Positions 32,265 through 42,894 of a stretch of DNA of 64,000 nucleotides are shown here, one piece after another. Source of the DNA: Apilactobacillus kunkeei (GTDB taxonomy: Bacteria; Bacillota; Bacilli; Lactobacillales; Lactobacillaceae). The DNA lies in the NCBI RefSeq assembly GCF_005930975.1, contig NZ_VBSE01000042.1, positions 124,001 through 188,000 of the forward strand. The letters are read 5' to 3'. Each line of letters begins with the position of its first letter. The stretch's first letter is position 1. The notes under the pieces are model-generated. The model searched no databases, was not told the DNA's origin, and worked only from the letters and a program-made list of their open reading frames with translations. A program made the translations under genes and the position numbers.

Positions 32265-33071
32265 TTAACCTTGGTCGTTGTGTAAACGAGGATCAGCTGG
32301 TTTAACTTCTGGGATACCACCCATAGCTTCTGGGTTTTCTTGGTAAGTGAACTTTTGACCGTCTTTAGCAACTTGGCCTTCAAATTCGCGTGAACCTTCA
32401 CCATCAGAGAAGTTCATTAGAACGTGAGCGTATTCGCTGTGTTCAATATCGTGCATGTTACCAGGAACGATAACACCATATTTTTCTTCTAGTTCTTCTT
32501 GAGCCTTCATGAATTGTAGTTGGTGTTGAGTTTCACGAGCTAATAGGAATTTCAACATGTCACGAACACCTTCGTCATCAGTCATGTCGTATAGACGACT
32601 AACTTGTAGACGAGCTTGTGATTCACGAACAACGTTGAAACGCATGTCAGCAACTAAGTTACCTGATGAAGTAACGTAACCAGCGTTCCATGCAGCACCA
32701 TTAGGGTTGTTTAGACCAGCATTTAGACCATGAACTAATGCATGTTCTGGGTCCATACCTGAAAGTAGGGCAGCTTTAGCTGGGTCATTCTTCATTTCTT
32801 CAGTGGTCATAGTAGTTGGTGCGCCTTCTAATAGGTAACCAATCATAGTTGAAATCATTTCAACGTGACCAATTTCTTCAGTACCAGTGTCTAGTAGTAA
32901 ATCTTTGTACTTTTCGTCACCAGTTGATGACCAACCTTGTGATAGGTATGACATCATACCTGTAGTTTCACCCCATTGACCACCTAGGGCTTCTTGTAGA
33001 CGACGAGCCATAATTGGATCTGGACGATCTGGCTTAGCGTTGTATTGTAGTTTACGAGTATGTCTGAACAT
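32265..33071 (-). CDS. Manganese catalase
   Basis: A 268-residue non-haem catalase with a dimanganese site in a four-helix bundle. Ligand residues are visible: Glu in QEALGGQWGE (about 27-36), Glu and His in TEEIGHVEM (about 64-72), Glu in VRESQARLQ, and Glu/His in LLARETQHQLQF. It breaks down hydrogen peroxide without needing haem. Start has AGAGGT upstream. No convincing PerR box was seen in the leader. The 5' upstream space is shared with the divergent addBA operon. Length is normal for the family. Confidence 0.96.
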   Translation of the reverse strand: MFRHTRKLQYNAKPDRPDPIMARRLQEALGGQWGETTGMMSYLSQGWSSTGDEKYKDLLLDTGTEEIGHVEMISTMIGYLLEGAPTTMTTEEMKNDPAKAALLSGMDPEHALVHGLNAGLNNPNGAAWNAGYVTSSGNLVADMRFNVVRESQARLQVSRLYDMTDDEGVRDMLKFLLARETQHQLQFMKAQEELEEKYGVIVPGNMHDIEHSEYAHVLMNFSDGEGSREFEGQVAKDGQKFTYQENPEAMGGIPEVKPADPRLHNDQG

Positions 33072-33428
33072 AACAGTACCTCTTTCCTTTGATGTTCAAG
33101 GCGATAGACGATTTTTAAACCCAAGTTAGAGCTTTATCCCAATAAATAAAAATCGATCCTATATTACATCATAATTGTTTTTTAGTTTCCAAAATATCCA
33201 TACGTTTTGTATTAATATTTTGTGTACGATTTAATATACCACAACCTAATAATCACACCAAAGATAATGACTCGAAAAATACAAAGTTTTTTCGATTAAA
33301 AAATTATCGTTTTCATAAATGCCGTCTTAATCATCTTTTTGGAGAATAATTAAATGTTTGAAAAGTCTGACACACGTTTTTTCGTATTATATAATTAAGA
33401 TATTAATCTGTGAAAAAGGGGTAATGAA
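33072..33428. other. Intergenic region between catalase and addB
   Basis: No gene was found. It contains a hairpin TCGAAAAA/TTTTTCGA (33272-33295) and the addB promoter at 33367-33395. A 14-codon frame at 33354 has a GGAG site but overlaps that promoter, and is judged accidental. Confidence 0.6.
33367..33395 (+). promoter_or_regulatory. Promoter of addBA
   Basis: CTGACA and a perfect TATAAT are separated by 17 bases, 34 bases before the addB start. Confidence 0.75.
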
Positions 33429-36400
33429 ATGTCTTTACAATTTATTTTGGGAACCGCCAGCTATGATCATGAAGAAGTCATCGTTGATTCACTAAAAGAA
33501 TCAATTAACAATCATCCTGATGATGAATTCTTCTATCTAGTTCCTAACCACATTAAGTTCGAATCCGAAGTGCAAGCTTTAAAGGATTTAAACACCGACA
33601 ATGAACCAATCTATGCTGAAAGCAAGTTTCAGACATTTTCAATTACCCGACTTGTCTGGTATTACATGAAGAATAATCAGGAATACCAAAAGACAAGACT
33701 AAGCGATTCCGGCATTAGCATGCTGATCTACCAAATTTTAATTGATCACCAAGATGAATTGACCGTATTTAGGGGTGAGACCGGTCAACCAGGCTTTATT
33801 CAAAAATTAGCTCAACAAATTAGCGAAATGCAATCCGGACAAATTTCTGCCGACAACCTAGAAAAAATCGTCGATAATAACGACAAACTAAATGCTGGCT
33901 TGCGCGATAAAATGCATGATTTCATCATCATTTATCGTGCTTTTGAGGAACAAACCCAAGGAATTTATCTATATAAATCAGACGTTTTGAATTTATTTTG
34001 TCGTTTTATTGAAAATGACGAAATAGATTTATCGCATAGTCATTTCTACTTTAATGGTTTTAACCAATTTACTGCTCAAGAAGCTAAATTAGTGGAATTA
34101 CTCATTAAACGTTCAGCTGGAGTTTCAATTGGATTGAACTTAGACCGTAAATATCCAGATGAATTGCCACAGGGACCAAACCTATTCTTCCAATCAGCCA
34201 AGTGGTATAACCGTTTTTACAACATTGCTCGTGCCAATAATGTTCCTGTGTTGGTCGATAAAATGGCCAAGAATCTTCGCGTGTCAGAGGATTTACACAA
34301 ACTAGATACATACTGGGCACAATCCACTGGATTAGGCGATATCGACAAAAGCGAACTAAGCAATCCTGATAGCATTAAGGTGTATCGTGCTGACAGTCCG
34401 TTTGCTGAAGTGGAAAATATCGCAGTTAAGATTCGACAGATGGTCGCACATGGTGGCTATAAGTATTCTGATTTCTTGATATTAACTCGTCATTTAGATA
34501 AATACCAAAATGTTATTAATCCAGTATTTAAAATGCTGAACGTTCCAGCATTTAATGATGTTAGTAAGTCAATGAAAGATCATCCATTAGTCGAATTAAT
34601 TGATGCGATTTTCAGTCTAGAAAACGGCTCTCGCAAATACCAATACCAAGATGTAATGCGTTTACTAAAGACCGAATTAATGGTCCCTGGTGATGGGAAT
34701 GGTAACTTTATGGATAGCGAAGAATATCGCCAATACGTTGCCTTAACTGAGAACCTAGTATTAAAAAATGGGTATGAAGGTTCTCGTTGGACTCAAAAAG
34801 AAGACTGGCAATATGCATGGTTATCTGAAAGTGATTTTGGTGTTCAAGCAGACCGAATGCGCAACATCTCTGGGAAAATTAATGTTATTAGACATTTTAT
34901 TGGAGATAACTTCCCACCATTTTTCAAAAAGCTTAGAAATGCGAAGAACGGCCAAGATGCTGCCGCCATTTTATTCCAATTTTTAGTGGATATGGGAGTA
35001 GTACGTCGATTAAAGCAATGGCGTAATGATTCCATTGATAATGATAATTTAATTGATGCCGCCCAACCGGAACAAGTTTGGCAAACTTTCACTAATTTAT
35101 TGGATGACTATGTTTCGATTTTAGGTAATCGTGAATTTAACGCAGATGATTTCTTGAACTTGCTACAAAGTGGGTTTGCGGGTGCTAATTATTCGCAAAT
35201 ACCATCTACCCTTGATCAAGTTGCTATTTCTGAAAGTGGAATCGTTCAAATGAATAATCGTAAAGTGGTCTTTATGATGGGTGCAACCGATGAAGTAATG
35301 CCGGATAAAATTACCAATGAAGCGCTATTTAGTGACGCAGATCGTGATGATTTGCGTGACTTCTTTGACGATGACCAATATTTACGTGAGACTTCTGAAA
35401 ACCAAATGGCCAACGATCCATTCCTAAACTACTTGGCATTCCTATCAGGTAGTGAAAAGTTGATCTTTTCCTACAGTTTAGGTGATAGCGATGAATCATC
35501 AGTCGCTATTTCACCATACGTTTCAAGAATTGCGGAACACTTCGGCATTGATATTCAACACATTTCCAGTCATCCAACTGCCGATGCCAAAGATGTCTAT
35601 GAATACGTAGGAACATATCGTTCAACACTCCGTCATTTGGTTCAAGCAAGTCAAGATGCTAAAGTGAAGAACTCTAATTTGGCTCCAGCATGGCAATATA
35701 TTTATAACAAACTAAATCAAAATCTAAATTACCGTGACTTAACTAACAAACTATTGGGTGGTTTGGATTATAACAACACACCAACTCAATTATTGCCGGA
35801 AATCGTTACTGGTTTATACGGTGATAAAATCAACACTTCCATCTCTAAGTTGGAACAATTCTACAGCAACCCATACGAATACTTCTTGCGTTATGGTTTG
35901 AAGTTAAAAGAACGTGATGTCTTTGACTTATCACCAGCAAGTACTGGGCAGTTCTATCATGAATCGATGGACCACTTAATGCGTATCATGAATTCAGAAC
36001 ACATCGATTTGGAAAACTTGGATAAACAAGCAATTAACGAATTGGTTGATACTGTTGTGGCCAAGATGTTAGAAGATCCAAACGATTTCCAATACACGAT
36101 TTTAAGTAGTTCTAGTCGAATGAATTATATCAAGAATCAATTGATTAAGACCGTTAAACACACAATTGAAACAATTCAAAAACAAAGCAAGTACACACCA
36201 ATGCGTGCCAAAAAGACCGAAATTTCATTCGGTCAAGTTGGACATAAGGATGACTTACAACCACTTAGTTTTGAATTGCCTAAGAGCAACGAACTAACCA
36301 CTGCCAAGTTAGTTAACGTCCGTGGTCGAATTGATAGAATTGATTCAATGAACGTCGACGGAAAGAATTACCTAGGAATTGTTGACTACAAGTCCAGTGA

Positions 36401-36998
36401 ACGTAAGTTGGACTTCTCCCGTGTTTACGACGGAACTTCCATGCAAATGATGACCTACATTGATGTGTTAGCTCACAACCTGGGCATCATTGACGAAGAA
36501 GAAAAGGCTGCCTTGGCCGGTGCTGTTTACATGCACATCTACAATCCTAAGTACACAAATGATGATTTGAAGAAATCATTTGAAGAAGCGGTATTAAGCA
36601 AACAAAAATACCAAGGTATTCTGGTTAATGACGGTGAACTATTGGATAAAATTGATAAGACCATCGCAGATGACAAGTATGGTTCATCTAATGTTTACCC
36701 ATTGAGAAAGAAAAAGGACGGTAGTTTCTACAAGTCCAGTCCAATCGTCCAACCAGAAGACTTGGACTTGTTGCTATCTCACAATGAGGATCTAATCAAG
36801 AAGGCTGGATTGGAAATCTTTACTGGAAACATTGATTTAAAACCTGCACGCTTTGGTCAAAATCAAGATGCAATGCAATTTACACCATATCGTTCAATCA
36901 TGCAGTTTGATCCGTTATTGAACGAAAATAATTATAGGGATGTACCTAACTACTCGTTAGAAGAAGTATTAAAAATGCTAAGGGGGGACAATCAATAA
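33429..36998 (+). CDS. addB: AddB / RexB, helicase-nuclease subunit B
   Basis: 1189 residues. The N-terminal helicase-like part begins with LGTASYDHEEVIVDSL, a loosened Walker-A region, as in RexB. The C-terminal RecB-type nuclease has GRIDRIDSM and IVDYKSSERKLDF (about 962-1000). The Fe-S cluster found in Bacillus AddB is absent: near residue 1154 the expected Cys-rich C-x-x-C-P-Y-R-S-x-C site reads MQFTPYRSIMQF, and only one Cys was noticed in the whole protein. It works with AddA in double-strand-break repair and degrades linear DNA. The stop overlaps the addA start by one base. Confidence 0.94.
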   Translation: MSLQFILGTASYDHEEVIVDSLKESINNHPDDEFFYLVPNHIKFESEVQALKDLNTDNEPIYAESKFQTFSITRLVWYYMKNNQEYQKTRLSDSGISMLIYQILIDHQDELTVFRGETGQPGFIQKLAQQISEMQSGQISADNLEKIVDNNDKLNAGLRDKMHDFIIIYRAFEEQTQGIYLYKSDVLNLFCRFIENDEIDLSHSHFYFNGFNQFTAQEAKLVELLIKRSAGVSIGLNLDRKYPDELPQGPNLFFQSAKWYNRFYNIARANNVPVLVDKMAKNLRVSEDLHKLDTYWAQSTGLGDIDKSELSNPDSIKVYRADSPFAEVENIAVKIRQMVAHGGYKYSDFLILTRHLDKYQNVINPVFKMLNVPAFNDVSKSMKDHPLVELIDAIFSLENGSRKYQYQDVMRLLKTELMVPGDGNGNFMDSEEYRQYVALTENLVLKNGYEGSRWTQKEDWQYAWLSESDFGVQADRMRNISGKINVIRHFIGDNFPPFFKKLRNAKNGQDAAAILFQFLVDMGVVRRLKQWRNDSIDNDNLIDAAQPEQVWQTFTNLLDDYVSILGNREFNADDFLNLLQSGFAGANYSQIPSTLDQVAISESGIVQMNNRKVVFMMGATDEVMPDKITNEALFSDADRDDLRDFFDDDQYLRETSENQMANDPFLNYLAFLSGSEKLIFSYSLGDSDESSVAISPYVSRIAEHFGIDIQHISSHPTADAKDVYEYVGTYRSTLRHLVQASQDAKVKNSNLAPAWQYIYNKLNQNLNYRDLTNKLLGGLDYNNTPTQLLPEIVTGLYGDKINTSISKLEQFYSNPYEYFLRYGLKLKERDVFDLSPASTGQFYHESMDHLMRIMNSEHIDLENLDKQAINELVDTVVAKMLEDPNDFQYTILSSSSRMNYIKNQLIKTVKHTIETIQKQSKYTPMRAKKTEISFGQVGHKDDLQPLSFELPKSNELTTAKLVNVRGRIDRIDSMNVDGKNYLGIVDYKSSERKLDFSRVYDGTSMQMMTYIDVLAHNLGIIDEEEKAALAGAVYMHIYNPKYTNDDLKKSFEEAVLSKQKYQGILVNDGELLDKIDKTIADDKYGSSNVYPLRKKKDGSFYKSSPIVQPEDLDLLLSHNEDLIKKAGLEIFTGNIDLKPARFGQNQDAMQFTPYRSIMQFDPLLNENNYRDVPNYSLEEVLKMLRGDNQ

Positions 36999-39900
36999 TG
37001 GAATATACAAAGCCACAAAAAGAAGCCGTTACCGGACATTTTGATGAAAATGTCCTTGTTTCCGCATCAGCCGGTTCTGGTAAGACCCGTGTCCTAGTTG
37101 ATCGTGTTATCAACAAGTTATTAAACGACCGCGTTAACATCGATGAAATGCTAATCGTTACATTTACCAAGGCCGCTGCCAAGGAAATGCGTGACCGTAT
37201 TCAAAAGGCGCTCCAACAAGAATTAAAAAAGGCCGATAACTCCGATGTTAAGGCATTTTTAGTACGTCAATTACGTCGTTTACCGGTTGCCGACATTTCA
37301 ACGATGGACTCATTCTGTCAAAAAATCGTCCAAAGTTACTATTACATTATTGATTTGGACCCTAACTTTAGACTGTTGGCGGACCAAACAGAAAGCCAAA
37401 TGCTAAAAGAACAGGTATGGGATTCAGTCCGTGAAGACCTATATGCTAACGATAGCGATGGCCTATTCGCGCAATTGACTGAAAACTTCTCAAACGACCG
37501 TTCTGACGATGGTCTAACCGATTTATTATTTAGAATTTACGACTACGCTAACGTAAATCGTGACCCAGTGGAATGGTTAAAGAGCACCACTAAAATTTAC
37601 GATATTCAGGGCGACAACCTAGTTCACTCAGATTTTTACCAAAACCACCTTCTACCATTCATTCAAAATGATTTGACCCAACAACGTCTATCTTTTGAAT
37701 CTGCTAAACGGATTGCTGACGAAAACTTGATGGAAAAAGAAGCTGCTGCGGTTCAAGTTGATATCAATCAAATCAACGTATTGTATGATATGTTACCTGA
37801 CTCAGACTGGAATGATATCAAGCAATCTTTTGAAAATCTGAAGTTTAAGGCATTTCCACGTACTACCAAGGATTATGATGATATTGCTAAAGGTCTTCAC
37901 GACCGTATTAAAGATATTCGTGATAATGCTAAGAAGGCGATGCAAAAATTACCGGGTAAATATTTTGCATTAAATGAGGAAGAAAACCTTTCAGTAATGA
38001 AGGATTCCAAGAAGTTAATCGAAAAGTTAATTCAAGTTGTTTTAGCATTCACTGATAGCTATCAAAAGGCTAAATTAAAACGTCATTGCTTAGAGTTTAT
38101 TGATGTGGAACATTATGCCTACGATATTTTATCTGGCTCAGATGGTGAATCTAAGTCTGTCAGAGTGAACCTACAAAACCAATATAATGAAATCATGGTT
38201 GATGAATACCAAGATAATAACCGTCTACAAGACGCGATTTTATCGACCTTGGCTAACCCAGAACATAGCAATATGTTTATGGTGGGAGACGTTAAGCAAT
38301 CCATCTATCGTTTCCGTCTAGCTGATCCATCAATGTTTATTGAACGCATGGATAGTGATGATGGCCACACCATTGTTTTACCAGATAACTTCCGTTCAGC
38401 TGAAAACATTGATGATTTCATTAACCTCGTTTTCACGCAAACTATGGATAAACGAGTTGGAGAAATTGATTACACCGGGGATGCCAAACTAAAGGCTGGT
38501 GCTAAATACTATCCAGACGAATTACAGTCCAATGTTGATGTAATGATTTATGAAAGTAAAGACGATGAAGAAGAACCTATAGATGATCAATTTCAAGTTC
38601 AAGATAGTGCACATGGTCAAGTTGAAATGGTCGCACAAAAGATTAATGAAATGATTGAAAAGAAGTTACCAGTATTCGATCGTGATAAACAAGTGATGCG
38701 TCCAATTCAATATGCCGATATCTCTATTATTTCTTCGACTAGAAATAACAACTTAATCATTTCCGACATCTTCGGTTCATACAACATTCCGGTATTAATC
38801 AATGGGGCACAAAGTTACTTCAAGACCACCGAAATTCAAATTATGATGTCGATGTTATCTATCGTTGATAATCCATATCAAGACATTCCATTAGTTGCAG
38901 TATTGCGTTCTCCAATGGTGGGACTAAATGAAAACCAATTGGCATACTTGAGGATTAATCAAAAAACAGGTGATTACTTCAATGCAGTGATTAACTTCTA
39001 CGACAATTATGAAAATATGGATCACTCAGAATTTGGTGACCAAGTCTTCTCACGTGTGAAGACATTCGTCGAACAATTAAAACATTTTAGAGACGTTGCC
39101 CAACAACATGCCATAGTCGATTTAATCTGGGATATCTATGAAACCACCGGGTTCTTAGATTACGTTGGTGGAATGCCGGCTGGAAAACAACGCCAAGCTA
39201 ACTTACATGCTTTATACGAACGTGCATATGATTACGAACAAACTAGTTTTAAGGGATTATTCCAATTTGTGCGTTTCGTGCGTCGCATGCAAGAAAGAAA
39301 CGAGGACTTGGACGAAGCCAATGCTGATGATAACCAAGACGCAGTTTCAGTAATGACTATTCATGGTAGTAAAGGATTGGAATTCCCGGTTGTATTCTTG
39401 ATGGATGCCTCACATGGTTTCAATAGACAAGATAGTAATAAGGCATATATCTTAAATGATCATCTAGGATTAGGGATTACTTACACAGACCCAGAGACCA
39501 GAATTAAACAAGATTCATTGCAACGCCAAGTGGTTGGTGCAATTGAAAATCAAGGATTATTAGCTGAGGAAATGCGAAAGTTATATGTTGCGCTAACCCG
39601 TGCTGAACAACAACTATTCATTGTTGGTGCCAGCAAGAATGAAAACGACAGAACCAAGGTCATCGATGCCTGGAACAAGGCTGCTAGTGGTGACACCTTG
39701 CTAGTCGATGCCGCTTTAAGAAGTGGTGCCAAAAGTTATTTAGACTGGATAGGACCAGCATTGGTCCGTCATCCAAAATTTAGAAACAAATTTGGCGATG
39801 ATGTCTCATATACAGGTCTTAATGAAGATCAAACAAATTTTGATGTCGACTTTGTGAATGCTAATGATTTAGCACAACATAGCCCATCTGGAGATAGTGC

Positions 39901-40723
39901 TGAAAATGCGCAATGGTTGAGCCATATTGTTCAAAGTGCTAAGAAATTGGTACCAAAAGACATCGATGTTGATGATGTTGATCAAGTATTGGATTATTCT
40001 TACTCAAATGACGTTGCGACTCATACAACTGCATATCAATCAGTTTCAGAGATTAAACGACTATTCGAAGATCCAGATAGCATTGAATTGGGTAATTATG
40101 ATGAAAATTGGCAGAACAATAATAAGAAAAAGAATATGTATGTAAGCACTCATTTTGCAGTTCCTAAGTTCATGCAATCAGTGGTTAAACCAACTCCTGC
40201 AGAGATCGGAACAGCCACTCATTTGTTGCTACAAGAAGTACCATTGGACCATAAACCTGAAGTAGGTGATGTGGTAGGGATGCTACAACGCTTAGTTGCA
40301 GACAAGGTAGTTACTCCGGAAATTGCTGAACTCGTTAAAACCAATGAGGTAATCAATGTTTTTGAAAGTGAGTTAGGACTACAAATGCTAGCGCATCACG
40401 ATCGTATTCGTCGTGAGGCACCATTTTCAATGTTAATGGATGCTAATTTAGTATTCTCAGGATTTGATGAAAAATCAACAGAAAAAATTTTGATACATGG
40501 AATTATTGATGGTTATATTGAATTAGATGACCAAGTCATCCTATTTGATTACAAGACAGACTATGTTCCATCTGATAACGATAAAAATATTCAAAGAGTT
40601 ATCAAACGATACCGTGGACAAATTAATTTATATGCCAAGGCGTTGGAAAATATCTTGCATAAACCAGTTACTGATAAGTTTATCTATTTACTATCAATTA
40701 ATAAACCAGTCAAAATTAAATAA
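36998..40723 (+). CDS. addA: AddA / RexA, helicase-nuclease subunit A
   Basis: 1241 residues of the UvrD/Rep superfamily. Walker A is SASAGSGKTRVLV (about 22-34). Motif Ia follows as IVTFTKAAAKEM, motif II as IMVDEYQDNN (canonical DEFQDTN), and motif III as VGDVKQSIYRFR. Motif V contains SVMTIHGSKGLEFPVVF, and motif VI VALTRAEQQL. The C-terminal nuclease has the HGIIDGYIELDD and ILFDYKTDYV motifs (about 1175-1200). This is the 3'-5' helicase and one nuclease of the complex. Start overlaps the addB stop (TAATG), so translation is coupled. Complete length. Confidence 0.96.
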   Translation: MEYTKPQKEAVTGHFDENVLVSASAGSGKTRVLVDRVINKLLNDRVNIDEMLIVTFTKAAAKEMRDRIQKALQQELKKADNSDVKAFLVRQLRRLPVADISTMDSFCQKIVQSYYYIIDLDPNFRLLADQTESQMLKEQVWDSVREDLYANDSDGLFAQLTENFSNDRSDDGLTDLLFRIYDYANVNRDPVEWLKSTTKIYDIQGDNLVHSDFYQNHLLPFIQNDLTQQRLSFESAKRIADENLMEKEAAAVQVDINQINVLYDMLPDSDWNDIKQSFENLKFKAFPRTTKDYDDIAKGLHDRIKDIRDNAKKAMQKLPGKYFALNEEENLSVMKDSKKLIEKLIQVVLAFTDSYQKAKLKRHCLEFIDVEHYAYDILSGSDGESKSVRVNLQNQYNEIMVDEYQDNNRLQDAILSTLANPEHSNMFMVGDVKQSIYRFRLADPSMFIERMDSDDGHTIVLPDNFRSAENIDDFINLVFTQTMDKRVGEIDYTGDAKLKAGAKYYPDELQSNVDVMIYESKDDEEEPIDDQFQVQDSAHGQVEMVAQKINEMIEKKLPVFDRDKQVMRPIQYADISIISSTRNNNLIISDIFGSYNIPVLINGAQSYFKTTEIQIMMSMLSIVDNPYQDIPLVAVLRSPMVGLNENQLAYLRINQKTGDYFNAVINFYDNYENMDHSEFGDQVFSRVKTFVEQLKHFRDVAQQHAIVDLIWDIYETTGFLDYVGGMPAGKQRQANLHALYERAYDYEQTSFKGLFQFVRFVRRMQERNEDLDEANADDNQDAVSVMTIHGSKGLEFPVVFLMDASHGFNRQDSNKAYILNDHLGLGITYTDPETRIKQDSLQRQVVGAIENQGLLAEEMRKLYVALTRAEQQLFIVGASKNENDRTKVIDAWNKAASGDTLLVDAALRSGAKSYLDWIGPALVRHPKFRNKFGDDVSYTGLNEDQTNFDVDFVNANDLAQHSPSGDSAENAQWLSHIVQSAKKLVPKDIDVDDVDQVLDYSYSNDVATHTTAYQSVSEIKRLFEDPDSIELGNYDENWQNNNKKKNMYVSTHFAVPKFMQSVVKPTPAEIGTATHLLLQEVPLDHKPEVGDVVGMLQRLVADKVVTPEIAELVKTNEVINVFESELGLQMLAHHDRIRREAPFSMLMDANLVFSGFDEKSTEKILIHGIIDGYIELDDQVILFDYKTDYVPSDNDKNIQRVIKRYRGQINLYAKALENILHKPVTDKFIYLLSINKPVKIK

Positions 40724-40761
40724 AAAATACCCCTGAACATAATTGCTCAGGGGTATTTTTT
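40724..40761. terminator. Bidirectional terminator
   Basis: AAAATACCCCTGA/TCAGGGGTATTTT with a 10-base loop, between addA and the ABC-2 permease gene. Confidence 0.92.
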
Positions 40762-42005
40762 TATTTATTGTTTAAAGCTGATTTAATACGTTTGAAGAAG
40801 CTTCCTTCTTCACTATTTAACATGAATAGCTTGTAAACATTTGAGAACTTGTAAGTCACAAAGGCGATGAAGAAAATCGCAATTAATAGTGAAATGATTC
40901 CTTCTAACAAGTTTGCATTATGATTAATTAATCTAATTGGCATTAAGAATGATGAGAACAATGGGATGTATGATCCAACTTGTGAAAAGATTGAGTCGGA
41001 AGAGCCATTATTAACAAAATTAAATGAAACCACGAAGATAAATAAAATTAAGAATACAAGTGGTTGAGCAGACTTAGAAGCTCCTTCAACGTTGGCGGAA
41101 AGAGAACCACAAATCGCTGCGAGAACGATTGAGATTACAAAACCAATGAAGATGAATAGTATGTTAATACTGAAAATATTACCAACAAACGTACTGATTA
41201 ATACGTGTTGGGATGTGAATAGTGAGTTAAAGAATGGATACATATTCAAGATGAAGTATGCGACCACTCCAACACCGGTGTAAATTACCATTTGAGTTGC
41301 CATCAAGGCAATCACAGCACCGACCTTACCACTGAAGTATGTGCTAGGAGAGACACTACTGAAGATAACTTCTGAAATCTTGGTGCCTTTCTCCTTGGCG
41401 ATAGTTGTAGACATGATTGAAGCGTAAATAATGGTAAAGAAGTAGGAAATAAACATTAATACATAGATGGATGCAGTATTAGCACTGGATTTTTGATCAG
41501 TTTTTTGCTTCTTTTCCTTATCAGTGATTGATGACTTAAACGCTGGTTTTACAGATAGTTGCTTGTATTGTTCATTAGTGACATTACTGTTTTTAACGTT
41601 AATTTCAGATTGTTTTTGGTTCACAATCGCTAATAAGTCAGTCTTAACGTCGCTATCTAAAGAGCTACTTCCGACAAAGTTAACCTTGTATTGGTTGTTT
41701 TCCTTGGAAACCTTGATGTAACCATCAATATTGTCCTTTTTAAGTTCCTTTTTGGCGGTACTTTCTGATTTGATGCTGGTATCAATAGAATCTTTGTCCT
41801 TAGACACTAGTTCACTTTTAACGCTTGAATCACCGACAACAGCGACTTGGTAATTATCAAAATTGTTGGTTGATCCTGCGACTAATACACCGATTCCAGC
41901 ACTAATTAAAACGGAAATGATTGGTGTAATTAGTAGTGCGATGAAACTCTTGGACTTTAGGTGAAGTAGGTAGTTTCTCATGAAGACAATATTGAACTTA
42001 TGCAT
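40761..42005 (-). CDS. ABC-2 permease, NatB-like exporter subunit
   Basis: 414 residues. One N-terminal membrane helix (about 20-42) is followed by a large outer domain rich in Lys/Ser/Asp (about 45-180), then five helices. This is the NatB/YhaP layout: MSTTIAKEKGTKISEVIFSS (about 205-225) is the family's characteristic loop before the second helix. It exports sodium, a drug or another compound, and the substrate is unknown. The ATG at 42005 is chosen, giving MHKFNIVF; the longer frame has no ribosome site. It overlaps the ATPase gene by 8 bases. Confidence 0.87.
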   Translation of the reverse strand: MHKFNIVFMRNYLLHLKSKSFIALLITPIISVLISAGIGVLVAGSTNNFDNYQVAVVGDSSVKSELVSKDKDSIDTSIKSESTAKKELKKDNIDGYIKVSKENNQYKVNFVGSSSLDSDVKTDLLAIVNQKQSEINVKNSNVTNEQYKQLSVKPAFKSSITDKEKKQKTDQKSSANTASIYVLMFISYFFTIIYASIMSTTIAKEKGTKISEVIFSSVSPSTYFSGKVGAVIALMATQMVIYTGVGVVAYFILNMYPFFNSLFTSQHVLISTFVGNIFSINILFIFIGFVISIVLAAICGSLSANVEGASKSAQPLVFLILFIFVVSFNFVNNGSSDSIFSQVGSYIPLFSSFLMPIRLINHNANLLEGIISLLIAIFFIAFVTYKFSNVYKLFMLNSEEGSFFKRIKSALNNK

Positions 42006-42894
42006 GTTTAGCCACCGCCTTTTCTCTAAAGATTTCATCTAGTGTAGGTGGTTGTTGGCTGAATTCTTCAATGTATTCACCACGACTCACTGCTTTGAAG
42101 AGGGCCTTACCATATTCTTCATCACTAAGGGTGATTTTATAACGGTTATGACCACGGGCAACAACATCACTGACACCATCAAGTGCAGCTAGTTCGTTTA
42201 CGGACATGTCAGTTGTTACAAAGACGTGCTTTTTACCGAATTGGTTTCTGATTTCATCAACGCTACCGTTTAGTACCACGTTTCCGTTTCTAAGCATGAC
42301 GACGTTATCACAAAGTTCTTCAACATTGTTCATGTCGTGACTTGAGAAGATGATTGCAGCACCATTTTCCTTAGTTCTGATGATTTCTTTCTTTAAAAGA
42401 TCAGCGTTAACAGGGTCCAAACCGCTAAATGGTTCATCTAGAATTACCAACTTTGGTTCATGAATTAAGGTACAGATTAGTTGGACTTTTTGTTGGTTAC
42501 CTTTAGATAGTGATTTTATTTTGTCCTTTGTTTCGCCCTTAACTTCGAAACGTTGTAACCATGAATTAATGCGTTCCTTGACCCAATTTTTATCGCGGCC
42601 CTTTAGTTCTGCAAAATATGTAATTTGACTTTCAATGGTTAGGTCTTCAAATAGACTGCGTTCTTCTGGAAGGTATCCCACTTCATTGAAGTCCTTGACT
42701 GTGATTTCATGATTATCTAATGTAATTTTTCCATCAAATTCAATAAAATGAAGAATGCTGTGGAAGGTTGTTGATTTACCAGCACCATTTTGCCCAATTA
42801 GACCTAAGATTTGGCCATCCTTGGCTTCAAATGAAACGTTATTTAAAGCTTGGACTTTAGAAAATGACTTCGAAACATTGTCAATTTTTAAGAT
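41998..42894 (-). CDS. ABC exporter ATPase, NatA-like, lacking a canonical start codon
   Basis: 298 residues if read from the ATC at 42892-42894. Walker A GQNGAGKST is at about 35-43, the signature SLSKGNQQK follows, Walker B is LVILDEPFSGLDP, and the switch is SSHDM. A C-terminal domain ends PPTLDEIFREKA, as in NatA/YhaQ. The frame is open back to a TGA at 42909 with no ATG, GTG or TTG before the GTG at 42681, which would delete Walker A. The codon exactly 8 bases after GAGGAG is ATC, one base from ATG, followed by LKIDNVSKSF, a normal family start. So either AUC starts translation, or the start was lost by mutation or sequence error. Confidence 0.82.
   Translation of the reverse strand: MLKIDNVSKSFSKVQALNNVSFEAKDGQILGLIGQNGAGKSTTFHSILHFIEFDGKITLDNHEITVKDFNEVGYLPEERSLFEDLTIESQITYFAELKGRDKNWVKERINSWLQRFEVKGETKDKIKSLSKGNQQKVQLICTLIHEPKLVILDEPFSGLDPVNADLLKKEIIRTKENGAAIIFSSHDMNNVEELCDNVVMLRNGNVVLNGSVDEIRNQFGKKHVFVTTDMSVNELAALDGVSDVVARGHNRYKITLSDEEYGKALFKAVSRGEYIEEFSQQPPTLDEIFREKAVAKHA

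Noticed and set aside
33072-33200. PerR box upstream of manganese catalase
   Set aside because: The nearest AT-rich sequence fits the TTATAATNATTATAA consensus poorly.
33354-33398. 14-codon ORF with a GGAG site
   Set aside because: It overlaps the addB promoter elements, and the peptide has no recognisable character.
42598-42681. GTG start at 42681 for the NatA-like ATPase
   Set aside because: It would remove Walker A, while the frame upstream codes a perfect ABC N-terminus.
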